From the NCBI RefSeq assembly GCF_009727055.1, contig NW_024065299.1, positions 124,001-188,000 of the forward strand: 64,000 nt of DNA. Direction: 5' to 3'. The stretch is from Benincasa hispida (lineage: Eukaryota > Streptophyta > Magnoliopsida > Cucurbitales > Cucurbitaceae). Both the position numbers and the translations under genes were made by a program. Below the pieces are notes generated by a model, which was not told the DNA's origin, searched no databases, and worked only from the letters and a program-made list of their open reading frames with translations. Shown here piece after piece: positions 36,473 through 46,668 of this stretch. The stretch's first letter is position 1. Each line of letters starts with the position of its first letter.

Positions 36473-37234
36473 TGTAGAAAATAACAAGGAATTTAAGTGG
36501 GCTTATTGGGTTTTTGGTGAAAAAAAAGGCCTAGTAGTATTCTTGTAATTAAGGGGCAATGACATTTTCTTAATAAACTCATCTTCTTTGTTTTAGGGTT
36601 GAAAAATGTGAAACAAAAGAGAGAGGGTAGTGGACTTGAGAGATACACACTGTGAGAAAGAGACGGTCGGCAGTGGCAGATTTCAGGCTATGTAGGTACT
36701 TGCTGTTTAGGACGTCCGACAGTGGGCCGCGATTCCAACGGTGGTTTTTTCGTCCGTCCGGCGTTGGTGGCAAGGATCAGCAGCAAGTTTGTTTTTGATC
36801 GGCAACAAGTTTCGTATGGAAGTCTTGTCAGGTCGTTCGTTCGGCAGTGGTTTTGGATTGGTGTGGGTGTTCACCGGTAATCCGCGTCAGGGGAAACGTG
36901 GGTTTGTAGGGGGTGCGCCGGTCAGAGGCGGGTTGCAGTGCGCTTGACGTGGGTTGGTTTTTCAGCGTGTTGTTCTCGATTTCAGAGGTGCGCAGATCTT
37001 TCGTTATCAGTTGATATCTAAATTAAAGATTGGTGATTATTGTTGATTATCTGTAATTGTAAATTCTTTATTGCTCGTAATAAAATTGATTCAAGCTAGT
37101 TCTCAAAGTGGATGTAAATCAAATTGGTTGAACCACTATATATCTCGGTGTCCGTTCTTTATTTCTTTTGATTTATTCTGCTGATTGTTTATATGTTCTG
37201 TTTGGCCATCTAAGTTAGGTTCAAAACTCTCACA
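36473..37234 (+). mobile_element. 3' LTR of Tork-like copia
   Basis: Begins 'tgtagaaaataacaagg' after the PPT and ends 'ggttcaaaactctcaca', 762 bp, followed by gagca (37,235-37,239), which matches the five bases before the 5' LTR. This fixes the element as one insertion of 27,744-37,234, now swollen by two solo LTRs. Compared with it, the 5' LTR lacks the terminal region. Confidence 0.88.
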
Positions 37235-37394
37235 GAGCACTTGCTGATGTTACCTTTGAGTTATTATGGTTTCACTAGCTCTTTGCTAATATGGGTGTTC
37301 CTCAACAACTTGGTAATCAACTTTACTGTGACAATCATAGTACTTCATTAACTCAAGTTAGTATGTAATCTAACACCTTGAATTTGAAGGAGAG
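37235..37394 (+). pseudogene. RNase H fragment of copia remnant D, right of insertion
   Basis: Reads 'ALADVTFELLWFH' then 'LFANMGVPQQLGNQLYCDNH', the copia RNase H active-site region, with an early stop after 'LTQVSM'. It ends in a purine tract 'gaaggagag' directly before the LTR at 37,395. It joins the left fragment at 27,713-27,743 when the nested element is removed. Confidence 0.75.
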
Positions 37395-37503
37395 TGTTAC
37401 CATATATGAATATTATTTTAGAACCTTCCATATCTACTCTTCTTTGTGTATATTTATTTACTTCTTTCATACTATGTAATACATTCCAATTTATTGAATA
37501 ACA
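37395..37503 (+). mobile_element. 3' LTR of copia remnant D
   Basis: Starts 'tgttaccatatatgaatatt' and shares 'ccttccatatct', 'tgtatattta' and 'ctatgtaata' with the left copy at 27,578; about 45 bp present on the left are missing here. The end is set at 'gaataaca' tentatively. No matching TSD was found. Confidence 0.6.
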
Positions 37504-38074
37504 GGGTAAATTAGGAAAATGAGGTGGTTTTAGAAGTTAATCAGGGGAAGGGGTGGTTTTCAAACTATTTTAGATAAAGGGGGTGAAATCTAGTCTTTAT
37601 TGGAATGTGTCTGTTCAACAGATGCATTCTGCAATTTTTTAATGATTTGTTGACCAGTCCAAGTTGAATGCGTCCTTGAAAAGACGACACATTCAGTTCA
37701 TTAAATAAACACTTGATGAATACTAATTAAAATACATTTGAAAAACTATTTTAAGTGGTTTTCAAATACTCAAATTTTTTTCAAAATGATTTATTTTTTA
37801 AATTAAACAGTTGAAAATGTATTCTAAACCCACGCTAAGTTTTATTAAAACTTATCAAATCAGAAGGCTTATTAAAGTACAACATACTGAAAAATTTGAC
37901 AAAGTAGTTCTTAAATTTCTATCCATTATTTACGTATGATATGAAGGATCCTATTGACACAATGTTTTTTGGACATAAACAAAAAATGAATTTAATACAT
38001 TAAGCAAATGGGAACTAAACAATAATTGACACATGTATAATACTTCTTTTGAAGGTGGAAGCTTCCTCCCTACT
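37504..38074. other. Unassigned DNA with a TIR-element fragment
   Basis: 37,725-37,850 resembles the right half of the element at 38,545-39,025 ('taagtggttttcaaatact', 'ttgaaaatgtattctaaac'). From 37,885 to 38,060 it is collinear with 51,595-51,655 and 52,932-53,040, the flank of the duplicated small ORF. No gene. Confidence 0.45.
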
Positions 38075-38380
38075 TTAATTGTGTACTAAGAAAGAAAATG
38101 AATTTAATATATTGTGGGGGGGCATTATTGGCACCCAGAAGTCAAAAGTGTTCAATGCATCTTCACTTTCTATTGATAAATGAGGGAGAAACAGGTCTGC
38201 ATATGTGTTGGATTGGAGTGGTCTTGTGGGCAAGAAAAACCCAATAAAGGCTATAAAGATAAAGAAAAAAAAGATGAGTGCTAACTTGAGGACAATGATG
38301 ATATAAAAGACAGTAACTTTTTCTCTGTTCATATCTCTTGAGATTATCCAAATCAATGGAAGAAGCTTTTTGGTAGACAT
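38075..38380 (-). CDS. Small hydrophobic protein, possibly secreted or membrane-anchored
   Basis: Encodes 101 residues from 'MSTKKLLPLIWIISRDMNR'. Residues about 24-50 form one strongly hydrophobic segment (FYIIIVLKLALIFFFFIFIA), either a signal anchor or an uncleaved signal. The C-terminal half is polar with 'HLSIESEDALNTFDF' and 'VPIMPPHN'. No family is recognised. The upstream ATG is preferred over M17 because the diverged copy at 53,040-53,331 keeps the same frame from the upstream ATG across a one-codon difference. That copy is broken by stops, while this one is open. Could be a small peptide precursor or a chance ORF. Confidence 0.4.
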   Translation of the reverse strand: MSTKKLLPLIWIISRDMNREKVTVFYIIIVLKLALIFFFFIFIAFIGFFLPTRPLQSNTYADLFLPHLSIESEDALNTFDFWVPIMPPHNILNSFSFLVHN

Positions 38381-38544
38381 TTAATTAGTTTAAAAGTAAA
38401 TGCACATGTAGAAATACTTGTGTACTAATAAGTTGTTAGAACCTTGTTCTACATTTAGCTAGTTAAGTAGAGCGTACATGAAATGATATGGGATTGAATT
38501 TTTTAATATTTTGCATCCTACACAATTGACCTTCTTAATTAAAC

Positions 38545-39025
38545 AAGAACCTATTTGAAATAACTTAGAAAAAAATACTTTTGAAAAGTTTATTTTTATT
38601 TAAATACTTTTAATAAAAAATCATTAACAAAAACATATGTGTTTGGCAACTCTTTTTCGAGTGTTTTTATATTTGGTTTGTTATATACTAAAAGTATTTT
38701 TATTAATATCAAATTATTATTAAAAAAAATTCCAGGGATGCTGGTAGATGGAGGCTGGTAGTAGCGGTCGTCGGAGGTTTGCCCGTGACAAATGCTAAAG
38801 GTGGTGGCCGAAGTTTCTCAAATTAGGACAAGATTAACCATGACACTCAAAATTCATTTTTCTAAAAGTTGGTTTTAAGTGTTTATCTTAAACCAACTAA
38901 TTTTATAAACTCTTTTTTTTTTTTTCTTTTTCAAAAATCCATTTTAAATGGTTGTCAAATACTTGTTTTTTTTCAATTTTTTTTTTAAATTATTCACTTG
39001 AAAATGTATTCCAAACATACTTTTA
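38545..39025. mobile_element. Non-autonomous TIR element with GTCG-rich core
   Basis: Left 'acctatttgaaataa' and right 'attccaaacatac' are inverted copies of a TTTGGAAT-type terminus. The left arm holds 'catatgtgtttggcaactct' and 'ttggtttgttatatact', matching 44,680-44,750, and the core holds 'agcggtcgtcggaggtttg', like the core of the 44,623-45,166 element. No transposase. A related partial copy lies at 37,725-37,850. Confidence 0.55.
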
Positions 39026-39714
39026 ATCTTAAATTATATGGTATATATTACAAATGTGAGTGTGCGAATATTCATATCTCATACCTTTAAACAAGATTAA
39101 TAATGTTATAGTGCTATCATGGGATGATCAAGTAGTAAATAAAGGGTATGACCTTGATAAAGAATTAAAAGACAATGGGTTCAATCTATAATGACTACCT
39201 ACTATTTAATATCCTATGAATTTTCTGACCACTCAAATGTTATAGAGTTAGGTAGGTTGTCTTATGCATAAGTTGGTTGAGACGCTCACCAATAACCAGA
39301 AAAGAAAAGATACCTTCAGCCTTATTTTTTCGAGGTTTTGTCCCCTCCCAAAATAACCCTTTCCTTTATGGAAATTACAATCTATAGAGTCTCTCCAATT
39401 TCTCACCATCCTCCTCTATGGTATATTCTACTCAATTAACTACCATTTATTATAAATATTATGATGATGCCCATTAGATACTCATACTTAATGTCCATCG
39501 ACCATGTGTCGTACTCCAATTTTCAAAGTGTTGTCCATATGTCTCAACATTATATATTATTAATGTCTATGTAATTCATCCTTACTTGGCAAATTGTCTA
39601 TAAATAGTGGTATTTGGTGGATTTTGGAAGACACACCGGACAAATCCCATGAAAATTGGAGAAAGTGGAGAATTTAGATAAATTTCTTATTTTATATTTT
39701 GTTAATTTCTTGTG
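39026..39714. other. Unassigned AT-rich DNA
   Basis: No supported gene; lies left of the LINE RT break. Confidence 0.35.
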
Positions 39715-40187
39715 GAGAAGGGTCTACAAAAAAGTTCCAAATTATTTTGTCGAAGGCTTTTTCAATATCAAACTTAATGAGAAAGCTTTTGAATTTACTA
39801 CAGCGCAAATAGTCCACGATTTCATTAGCAATTAAAATAGGATATCTGATTTGTCTGCCATGTACAAAAGCGGATTGATGGGGGATATGGTATCGGGGAG
39901 CACCTCTTTGAGACATTCAGCTAGGACTTTGGCCAAAAATTTATATATGCCAGTGGTAAGACTAATCGGCCTATAATCAGCCACTTTCTATGGTGTAAGC
40001 TTCTTCGCTATTAGAGTAATATAAGTTGCATTGATAGCCCTGTTGACAATATTTTTTGAAAAAAATCGTGGAACATATTCATAATTTAAGGCCAGAAGAT
40101 GTTCAATTTTTTTTTTTAAAAAAAGTTCTATAGTGAATCCGTAAAGGCCAGGAGTTTTATTGTGCCTGAGAGCTTTGACACAATATC
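39715..40187 (-). pseudogene. LINE (L1-type) reverse transcriptase fragment
   Basis: Minus strand, N to C: 'CVKALRHNKTPGLYGFTIEL' (finger region, usually NKAPGPDGF), 'NIVNRAINATYITLIAKK', 'VADYRPISLTTGIYKFLAKV' (adjacent frame), 'HQSAFVHGRQIRYPILIANE' and 'FLIKFDIEKAFDKIIWNFF'. This is the canonical order up to RT block A. It is then cut, so the catalytic FADD block is missing. Frameshifts occur near 39,920 and 39,990. The endonuclease half of the same LINE is at 42,560-43,332. Confidence 0.85.
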
Positions 40188-41361
40188 GTGACAAGATGGA
40201 TGTAAAGATGGCTTTCCTAAATGGTAAACTTGAAGAAGAGATTTACATGGAACAACCTGAGGATTTTGTAGTCCATGGTCAAGAAAATAAGGTATGTAAA
40301 TTAGACAAATCTCTCTATAGACTAAAACAACTCCTAAACAATGTCATGAAAAATTTAACGACCTTATTCTATCTAAAGGTTTCAAGGTTAATGAAAGTTA
40401 TAAATGCATCTACTATAAGTTTGAAAATAATATCTGCACTATCTTGTGTCTATATGTAGATGATTTATTGATCTTTGGACAACTTGCACGTCATAAATGA
40501 TGTGAAATCAATATTGAGTGGAAACTTCGACATGAAAGACTTAGGAGAAGCTAGTGTAATCTTAAGCATAAAAGTGAATAGGTCTGAAAAGGGAATTTCT
40601 TTGGATCAATCTCAGTATATAGAAGAGATTCTAACGAAATATAATTACTTTGACTGTAAACCAGCCTGTACTCCTTATGACCCTAGTGTCAAGTTGTTCA
40701 AGAACACCGATGACAGTGTCAATCAATCTGAGTATGCAAGCATCATAGGCAGTCTTAGATACGCTGCTGACTACACTAGGCCTAACACAGATTACTTTGC
40801 TGGTTTACAAGTAGACATAGTAAAGAGCATTCAAATGTTATAGAAAGGGTAATGAGGTACTTATCAAAAGTTTCCCGCTGTCCTGGAAGATTCAACGATA
40901 CTGACTGGAACACTCTTTCTGATGATTTAAAGGCTACAAGTGGCTATATCTTTAATATAGCAGGCAGAGCTGTCTCTTAGAAGTCCAAGAAACAGACTAA
41001 TTTAGCCCAATCTATGATGGAGTCAGAAATGATAACACTAGCGACAGCTAGTGAAGAAGCAGATTGGCTTAGAAGTCTGCTATCAGAGATTCCCTTATGA
41101 AAAAATCTAGTACTAACCATATTGATCCATTGCGATAGTACTGCAGCAATCGTAAAAGTTCAGAATCGTTACTACAACGGAAAGAGACAAAAAACAAATT
41201 GTAAGCACAATACCATTAGAGAGTTTCTCACTACTGGTGCAGTTAGAGTGGATCATGTACGGACAGATGAAAATTTGGCAGATCCTTTGACGAAAGAACT
41301 GGCCAGAGAGAAGATTTTCAGAACCTCAGAAAGGATGGGACTCATGCCTATAGAAAGATGA
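40188..41361 (+). pseudogene. Copia reverse transcriptase and RNase H in LINE
   Basis: Begins mid-RT: 'KMDVKMAFLNGKLEEEIYME', 'VCKLDKSLYRLKQ', then 'LYVDDLLIFG' (YVDD intact), 'LSGNFDMKDLGEASVILSIK', 'QYIEEILTKYNYFDCKP', 'IIGSLRYAADYTRP'. RNase H: 'DDLKATSGYIFNIAG', 'SKKQTNLAQSMMESEMI', 'HNTIREFLTTGAVRVDHVRT', 'ENLADPLTKELAREKI' and a normal end at 'MGLMPIER'. Stops near 40,458, 40,842 and 40,979. The gag-integrase part and 5' LTR are absent, so the element entered truncated or was deleted together with the LINE's middle. Confidence 0.87.
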
Positions 41362-41918
41362 ATCACGGTGAGGAAAACCCAACCTGTAGACTGGAGATCC
41401 TAAGAAACAGGATCAATGAGTAATAACTGATCACGAGTAATATATAGTGAATCATGCTAAACCAAATTCAAAGTTTCATTCCTATGATTTATAGTCTGAG
41501 CAGGATATCTTGAAGCATAAGAAAGGTTGAACTCAGTTCTTAATGAGATCTATACTTGATAACAAATGAGGTACCTAGCTACAAGAGTACTCTTGATAGA
41601 CTCACCTATCTGAATGTGGAAGTGAGGGCCGCTTCCTATGGAGTTTTTAGGCAAACTCTCTAGAGTGTTCACTAAACTGGGATACACGTGCTAGGCCTTA
41701 AAGCATGGGCTTTCGTACTACACCCTAATGACACTCTGTGTGAGATGCTGTTAGAGATAGAGTTCAAAACCAGGGGTTATTCTAGTATATTCTGAATCAT
41801 CTACACTACATAAATGTTCAAGTTGTAAGACACCTTTGCTTATGCACAGTGTTGTATAGACCGAAACTGCTCGATGATTTTTTTTTTCTCTTTTTGATTA
41901 AATTTTCAAGTGGAGGAT
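41362..41918 (+). mobile_element. Copia 3' untranslated region and PPT
   Basis: About 560 non-coding bases follow the RNase H stop, ending in 'caagtggaggat' (41,908-41,919), the polypurine tract of this family, right before the LTR. No ORF of interest. Confidence 0.6.
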
Positions 41919-42559
41919 TGTTCGGTGAAAATTTAATTCTAAAAAATAAGAGGGAACCAACATTTGGTTGCACATTGAAAATTTTTTATTTGGAAGCTTC
42001 CCTTATGTACTCCAACCTTGAGCTTTGGGTTTGGGCCCCAAGGGGCACCCATGTTTTGGAGGGAGTGAGGAGATAGATCAATGTGAGTTCGATGGACGTC
42101 CACATGCCGCCGCCGTCGTTCGGTCGAGCGAGATATGTGTGTGATTATTATTTTTAATAAAAATGTAGTCTTTCCAGTCGAGTCTTCCACACGTTCTAAG
42201 GCTCTCCGTCTCTTTCTCACTCCTATAAAAGTTGTGGCCTTCAGAAGATCATTCACACAACTTTTTGCTTTCATTCGAAAGTTCTCCTCTCCTCTCCCAC
42301 TCTTCCGTTTTCCGAGCAGTGAGTTAGAAAGGATGCATTTTAAGTCGGTTTTCTTTTTAGACTGTTTTATCCTGAGGACGACGTGACAGTATTTCTGACC
42401 TGCTTGCACACTTGGGCAAAGCCACGAAACGTTTTAAAGAGAGAGATCTCCGCGACTCTGCCTATAACGAGTTTCTGTTTTGCAGATTTTGTTCTTTGCT
42501 TGACTGCCGTGCCTTGACTGTTTGCTGTTCGTCGTATGAGGGTCTTGTTGTTTACAACA
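41919..42559 (+). mobile_element. Copia 3' LTR in LINE
   Basis: Begins 'tgttcggtgaaaatttaatt' and ends 'cttgttgtttacaaca', 641 bp. A TATA-like 'cctataaaagttg' lies at 42,223-42,235. Beyond it the LINE endonuclease reading starts at once. The TSD cannot be checked because the 5' end is lost. The 156-codon ORF on the minus strand across this LTR is taken as chance. Confidence 0.75.
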
Positions 42560-43332
42560 ATTTTGCAAAAGTCTTTATGAGCAAGTCATCGGTTATAAAG
42601 TTTAAAAGGGCAGGAGTCCCATTTTAGAGATTCAAACTCCAGCATGATGGGGAAATGATAAGAGGTAATGCAAGGGAGACGACTGACGTAGTGATTGTGG
42701 AATTTGGTTTCCCAGTGTTTGTTATATAGGAATCTGTCCAATTTATACAATGCTCGGGATGTTCTGATGTTGGACCAAGTAAAGTGATTGTTGATAGAAC
42801 TAGGCAGAAGGAGCTTAGCCTTAGTAATGAAACTATTGAGCTTCTTTATATTCGTACGAGAAGGATTGTTGGATGTTTTCTCATGAAGCCATCTTTAAAC
42901 ATTGAAATCGCCCCCAATTATCTAACTAGTACTACATAGAGCAATCAGAGAATCAAGCTCTTCCCAGAAATCTTTCCTTTTTTTTCTTTTCGCAGGCTCA
43001 TATATGCCCGTGATCCACCAAGTGGAGTTGTCTGTTTTTTGAAGCATTATGTATAAGGTGAATTTTCCCACATAGACCTTTGTAACATTGTGGATGAAAA
43101 AGTCCCACATTATTATGACTCCTCCAGATGACCCCAAAGTTTGATTGAAGGCCTCGTCGATTCTTATAGAGCTCCAAAGAGACTTATTAATTTTGTTATC
43201 AACTAGGGGTAGTTTTGTTTCCATAAGGATGACAAAGTTAGGTCTAGCAGTCGTAATGACATCCTTGACAATGGCTTGTTTATAGGCAAAGCCTATGCCT
43301 CTGATATTCCATGAAAATCACGATTTTCATGG
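42560..43332 (-). pseudogene. LINE (L1-type) endonuclease fragment
   Basis: Minus strand gives 'WNIRGIGFAYKQAIVKDVIT' (43,310 region), 'NFVILMETKLPLVDNKIN', 'LGSSGGVIIMWD', 'WWITGIYEPAKRKKRKDFWE', then 'NSFITKAKLLLPSSIN', 'FTWSNIRTSRALYKLDRFLY' and 'LEFESLKWDSCPFKLYN'. This is the APE-type endonuclease of plant L1 LINEs: the E of 'METK' and the Y of 'GIYEP' remain. The usual GDFN motif falls at a frameshift near 42,910. The element's ORF1 and 5' UTR are not recognised. Confidence 0.85.
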
Positions 43333-44622
43333 AGCACTAGTTGTCCATTGTTCAATGGTTTCACCCGTTGGCTTTTATCACTGGCCTGTAAATAATACTA
43401 TAATTATTGTCCGTGAGCCATTCAAACAAGTATTTCTCAAAATTCTCGATGCATCTCGGTTGCTTGCTAGACTTCTTTCATACATTAGTGCTTACTTCCT
43501 CAAATAACTCTTCAAATAACTCTTCAAGATTGCTGTTTATAGTATAGACAGACACTAATTAGAAATGAACTAACATAGTTTATTCCAAAATTTTCATCAA
43601 GATTTAATTTTTGAATAAGTAGTCCACATGAAAAATATTGATACAACTTATATTGCAAACTATTCTGTGCATTATCTTCTTGTTAACATGCAAATTTCCA
43701 GCACTAGTAAATCTTCCTGATTGGCATGATCTTGAGTATGATTTATTAAAGACAAACATCTGCAAAGTAAGCTTTGGAAATTGTACATTGATGTATCACA
43801 CAGTACATACTTTGATGTTTAAGTTAAACTTAAATTTTTACGGGTAGCATAATAAAGATTAAAGGGAACATTTGGTGCGCAAGTTTGGAATGCCAAGTCT
43901 GGAAATATTAATCGTGTGGGAGGTTTTGGAAGTCTGGGTTTAAGAAACCTATGTTTAGAGTACAGGCTTAGACGTCTAGGAATGAAGTGCAGATTTATTA
44001 AAATTTTATAAATTTTGAGTTTGTGAAATGTTTTCTTATATTTAATAAGTGGTTAGATTTTAGATTAGTTCAAACTTGTCATCTTATTTATTTTAATATA
44101 GTTAACTTTAAAATAATATAAAAAATTTAGAAGAATATATATATTTTTAATTTTGAAATATAAATTTGAGTAAAATTATAATTTTATTTAATTTATTGTT
44201 TTATAATTTGATGTTTTGATTTTATTAGGTTTTGAAATAAAATTTTATACAGACATTTGTCACGTTTACTAATTTAAATTGAGGTTTTCTGCACATATAA
44301 GTTAAATAAATATACTTAATTATGCAAAATTCTGGTTCAATTTACTTTTTTTTCCCCTCTTTACTATTCAATTTTTATTAAAAATGTGTATAAAATAATA
44401 ATAATAATAATAAGAAAAGTATATAAGGGATGCTTCTTATAGTGATGAATAGAAAAAAATAAAAGAAATCTCCTGAAATAAATGAAACATATAAACAAAG
44501 GGAAATGAGCGAATTAAAAAAGATAATCTAATAAATAATAATAATTAAAAAAAAAAAAAACTCCAAATAAGAAAAATAGAAGAAAGAGAGTTTATTTAAA
44601 AAATATTATTATCATTAAACTA
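43333..44622. other. Unassigned DNA; possible single exon near 43,702
   Basis: 43,702-43,766 could be an exon: 'tgcaaatttccag' before it and 'gtaagctttgg' after it, coding ALVNLPDWHDLEYDLLKTNIC. 43,868-43,985 resembles the left end of the 12,541 insertion ('tttggtgcgcaagtttggaa'). An (AAT)n run lies at 44,395-44,412. Otherwise AT-rich and anonymous. Confidence 0.3.
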
Positions 44623-45166
44623 AGAGCTTGTTTGGAATGAATTATAAAACTTTTTATTTAAACACTATTGATTTAAAATAAAAACACATGTGTTTGAAAA
44701 CTCTTTCTTAGAAGTATTTTTATATACGAGTTTATTTGGTTTGTTATATACTTAAAAATGTTTTCCAAAGTTGATAGATGGTAGTCGAAGTTTGGCCAGA
44801 GTCGATGGTCCGAAGTTTGACAGGAGTCGTCGATGGTGGTCCTTGAAGTTGGCCAATAACGATCACCAGAGGTGGTGATCAAATTTGGTCGACGATGGCC
44901 GAAGTTTGGCTAGAGTCGATGGCCAGAAGTTCATCGACAGGATCGTCGGAAGTCCACCGATAGAGTCATCGGAAGGGGTGATCGAAGGTGGCTGATGATG
45001 GTCGTTGGAGGTGGTGGTCGGTGTTGATCTATAGCGGCCATTGGAAGTGGTGTTTAGAAGTTGCCAACAAACCTCCTAAATTAAATTAGAAAAAAATAAG
45101 TATAACTAAATCCAAGGGAAGGGAGTAGAAAGTTGGCTTCCTAAACCTTTATTCCAAATAAGAATT
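44623..45166. mobile_element. Non-autonomous TIR element with GTCG-rich core
   Basis: Left 'agagcttgtttggaatgaat' and right 'tttattccaaataagaa' are inverted copies around CTTRTTTGGAATRAA. The core (44,775-45,060) repeats variants of 'gtcgatggccgaagtttggc'. The left arm matches that of 38,545-39,025. Both are non-coding. Confidence 0.6.
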
Positions 45167-46267
45167 GGGCTTAATGTCTAACCCATCCCAAGTTTAATCT
45201 TTGAAACAAACCCCTCTAAAGATTTCATAAACTTACCTCGATGGAAGCTTATTCTTTCTATTTATAAGAGATTTATGAGCTCTTTTTTTTAAATAACTTA
45301 TTCTTTAGTGGAATACCAAGTGTAAGGCAGTCCCCTCAAGACATTGATCTTCACTTATTGGACTACCTAAGTCTGGTCGCTGTAGGGGTTTGACTGGTCG
45401 ACCAAGGACTTGCTGACCGATAAGGTCAAGGCTAGTGGGCTAGTGGACTAGTTGGTCCTAGATCTGATAAACCCATCGTCTATCTTGACACAATCATAGT
45501 CAAGCTCTTGCCTTTCATTTAAGAAACAGGAATACGGATACGGCACGATACTGACACTATCCACGTTAATTTTTTTAAAAAATTTAGGACACGAATACGT
45601 CAAGGACACATTTATTAGAACATACATTTTTAAAATATATATCGTTTTTAAACAAGAAAAAAATTTAAAGTTAATGAATGTATTTATTATTATACATAAA
45701 AAATTAATTCGATGTATTTCGCTATCAAATTTTATTATTTTTGTCATATGTATTGACTTAGTATATGTAAGAAGAGTTTGATGCATATCTACTAAATATT
45801 GGTCCAATTTTGGCTTTGTATACTAGTGTCTAACATATCTATTGTACTAATAAGTTTATGATATGTATCCAATAAGTGTCGGAGCATTCGAGTGTTCGAC
45901 ACGTATGAACACAGATACTCTAACAAAATTAAAGTGTCCATTTTTCTTAGCCTCTCCCGTCTATTCATTTTGGACCCTTCTACTTTTGAAAGATTTTCAT
46001 AGTCATTAGTATATTGGTTTCAGTCTAATTTTACCTATAGCACATTCTTAATCCCAAAGGAAGAAAGAAGTCAAGGGTTAAGCTATAGAGATCTTGAAAG
46101 AAAAGCATATACAAGGAGAAAATTTAGGACGATGCATACATAGCTATTAGATCTCACAACAAACAAACATATTACAGAGAAAAAGACTCCAACTTCAACA
46201 CTAACAATCATTACAATATTACGAGATCATATCACTGAGGGCAGCCAACATAGGCTTTTGCAGTAGT
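45167..46267. other. Unassigned DNA; dispersed-repeat-like part at 45,525-45,945
   Basis: 45,525-45,945 has many short words of the type gacac, acacg and gtgtc ('gtgttcgacacgtatgaaca', 'ggatacggcacgatactgac'), reminiscent of a repeat frequent in plant genomes. No ends are defined. The minus-strand ORF at 45,448-45,807 is not credible. The last part may be 3' UTR of the peptide gene at 50,613 before the transposon inserted. Confidence 0.35.
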
Positions 46268-46277
46268 TTTATTTATT
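46268..46277 (-). terminator. Candidate native poly(A) signal of peptide gene 2
   Basis: Minus strand 'gaataaataaaact' gives two overlapping AATAAA. With the transposon (46,342-50,598 plus one TSD copy) removed, it lies roughly 75-80 bases after the stop codon of the peptide gene at 50,613, a good distance for a poly(A) signal. Confidence 0.35.
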
Positions 46278-46336
46278 CGTCCCCAACAATGTGGCCAATC
46301 TCAACACAAAGAGACACCTTCACTCGGACATAGGTG

Positions 46337-46341
46337 GCTTG
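46337..46341. repeat. Target-site duplication gcttg, left copy
   Basis: The five bases before the 5' LTR are gcttg, repeated at 50,599-50,603 after the 3' LTR. This proves the insertion's extent. Confidence 0.9.
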
Positions 46342-46630
46342 TGTTGAAACGTTTGTCATTATTAAACTTTATTTGTAGTATTTAGTGTGACTTTTGGGTT
46401 TTGTAACTTTTAGTTTTTTGTAACTAATAGTGATTTTTAAGTTATAGGAGTTATGTGAGTTATGAGCATTTGATGACATTTTTAAGTTATAGGAGTTATA
46501 TGTGTTATGAGATTTTTATAACCATTGGCCTTCCTATGTTTATGTTTGTAAGCCTATATAAAGACATGCTTAGTTGAATGGAAAATATATCTCTCATTTT
46601 TTATATTTTTCCTCCATGTTTTTTCTAACA
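46342..46630 (+). mobile_element. 5' LTR of copia element E
   Basis: 289 bp from 'tgttgaaacgtttgtc' to 'ccatgttttttctaaca'. A TATA-like 'cctatataaag' lies at 46,553-46,563. Against the 3' LTR (50,310-50,598) I count about 16 substitutions and no indels, near 94-95% identity. The PBS 'tggtatcagagct' (46,634-46,646) follows and matches initiator-Met tRNA. Confidence 0.95.
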
Positions 46631-46668
46631 TAGTGGTATCAGAGCTAGTAGAAAATATTGAGAGAAAA

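Noticed and set aside
41939..42409. 156-codon ORF, minus strand
   Set aside because: Antisense across the copia 3' LTR at 41,919-42,559; no recognisable domain.
43295..43507. 70-codon ORF, plus strand
   Set aside because: First third is antisense to the LINE endonuclease; the remainder shows no domain.
45448..45807. 119-codon ORF, minus strand
   Set aside because: Inside a dispersed-repeat-like region, with AT-rich codon composition and no signal of coding or homology.
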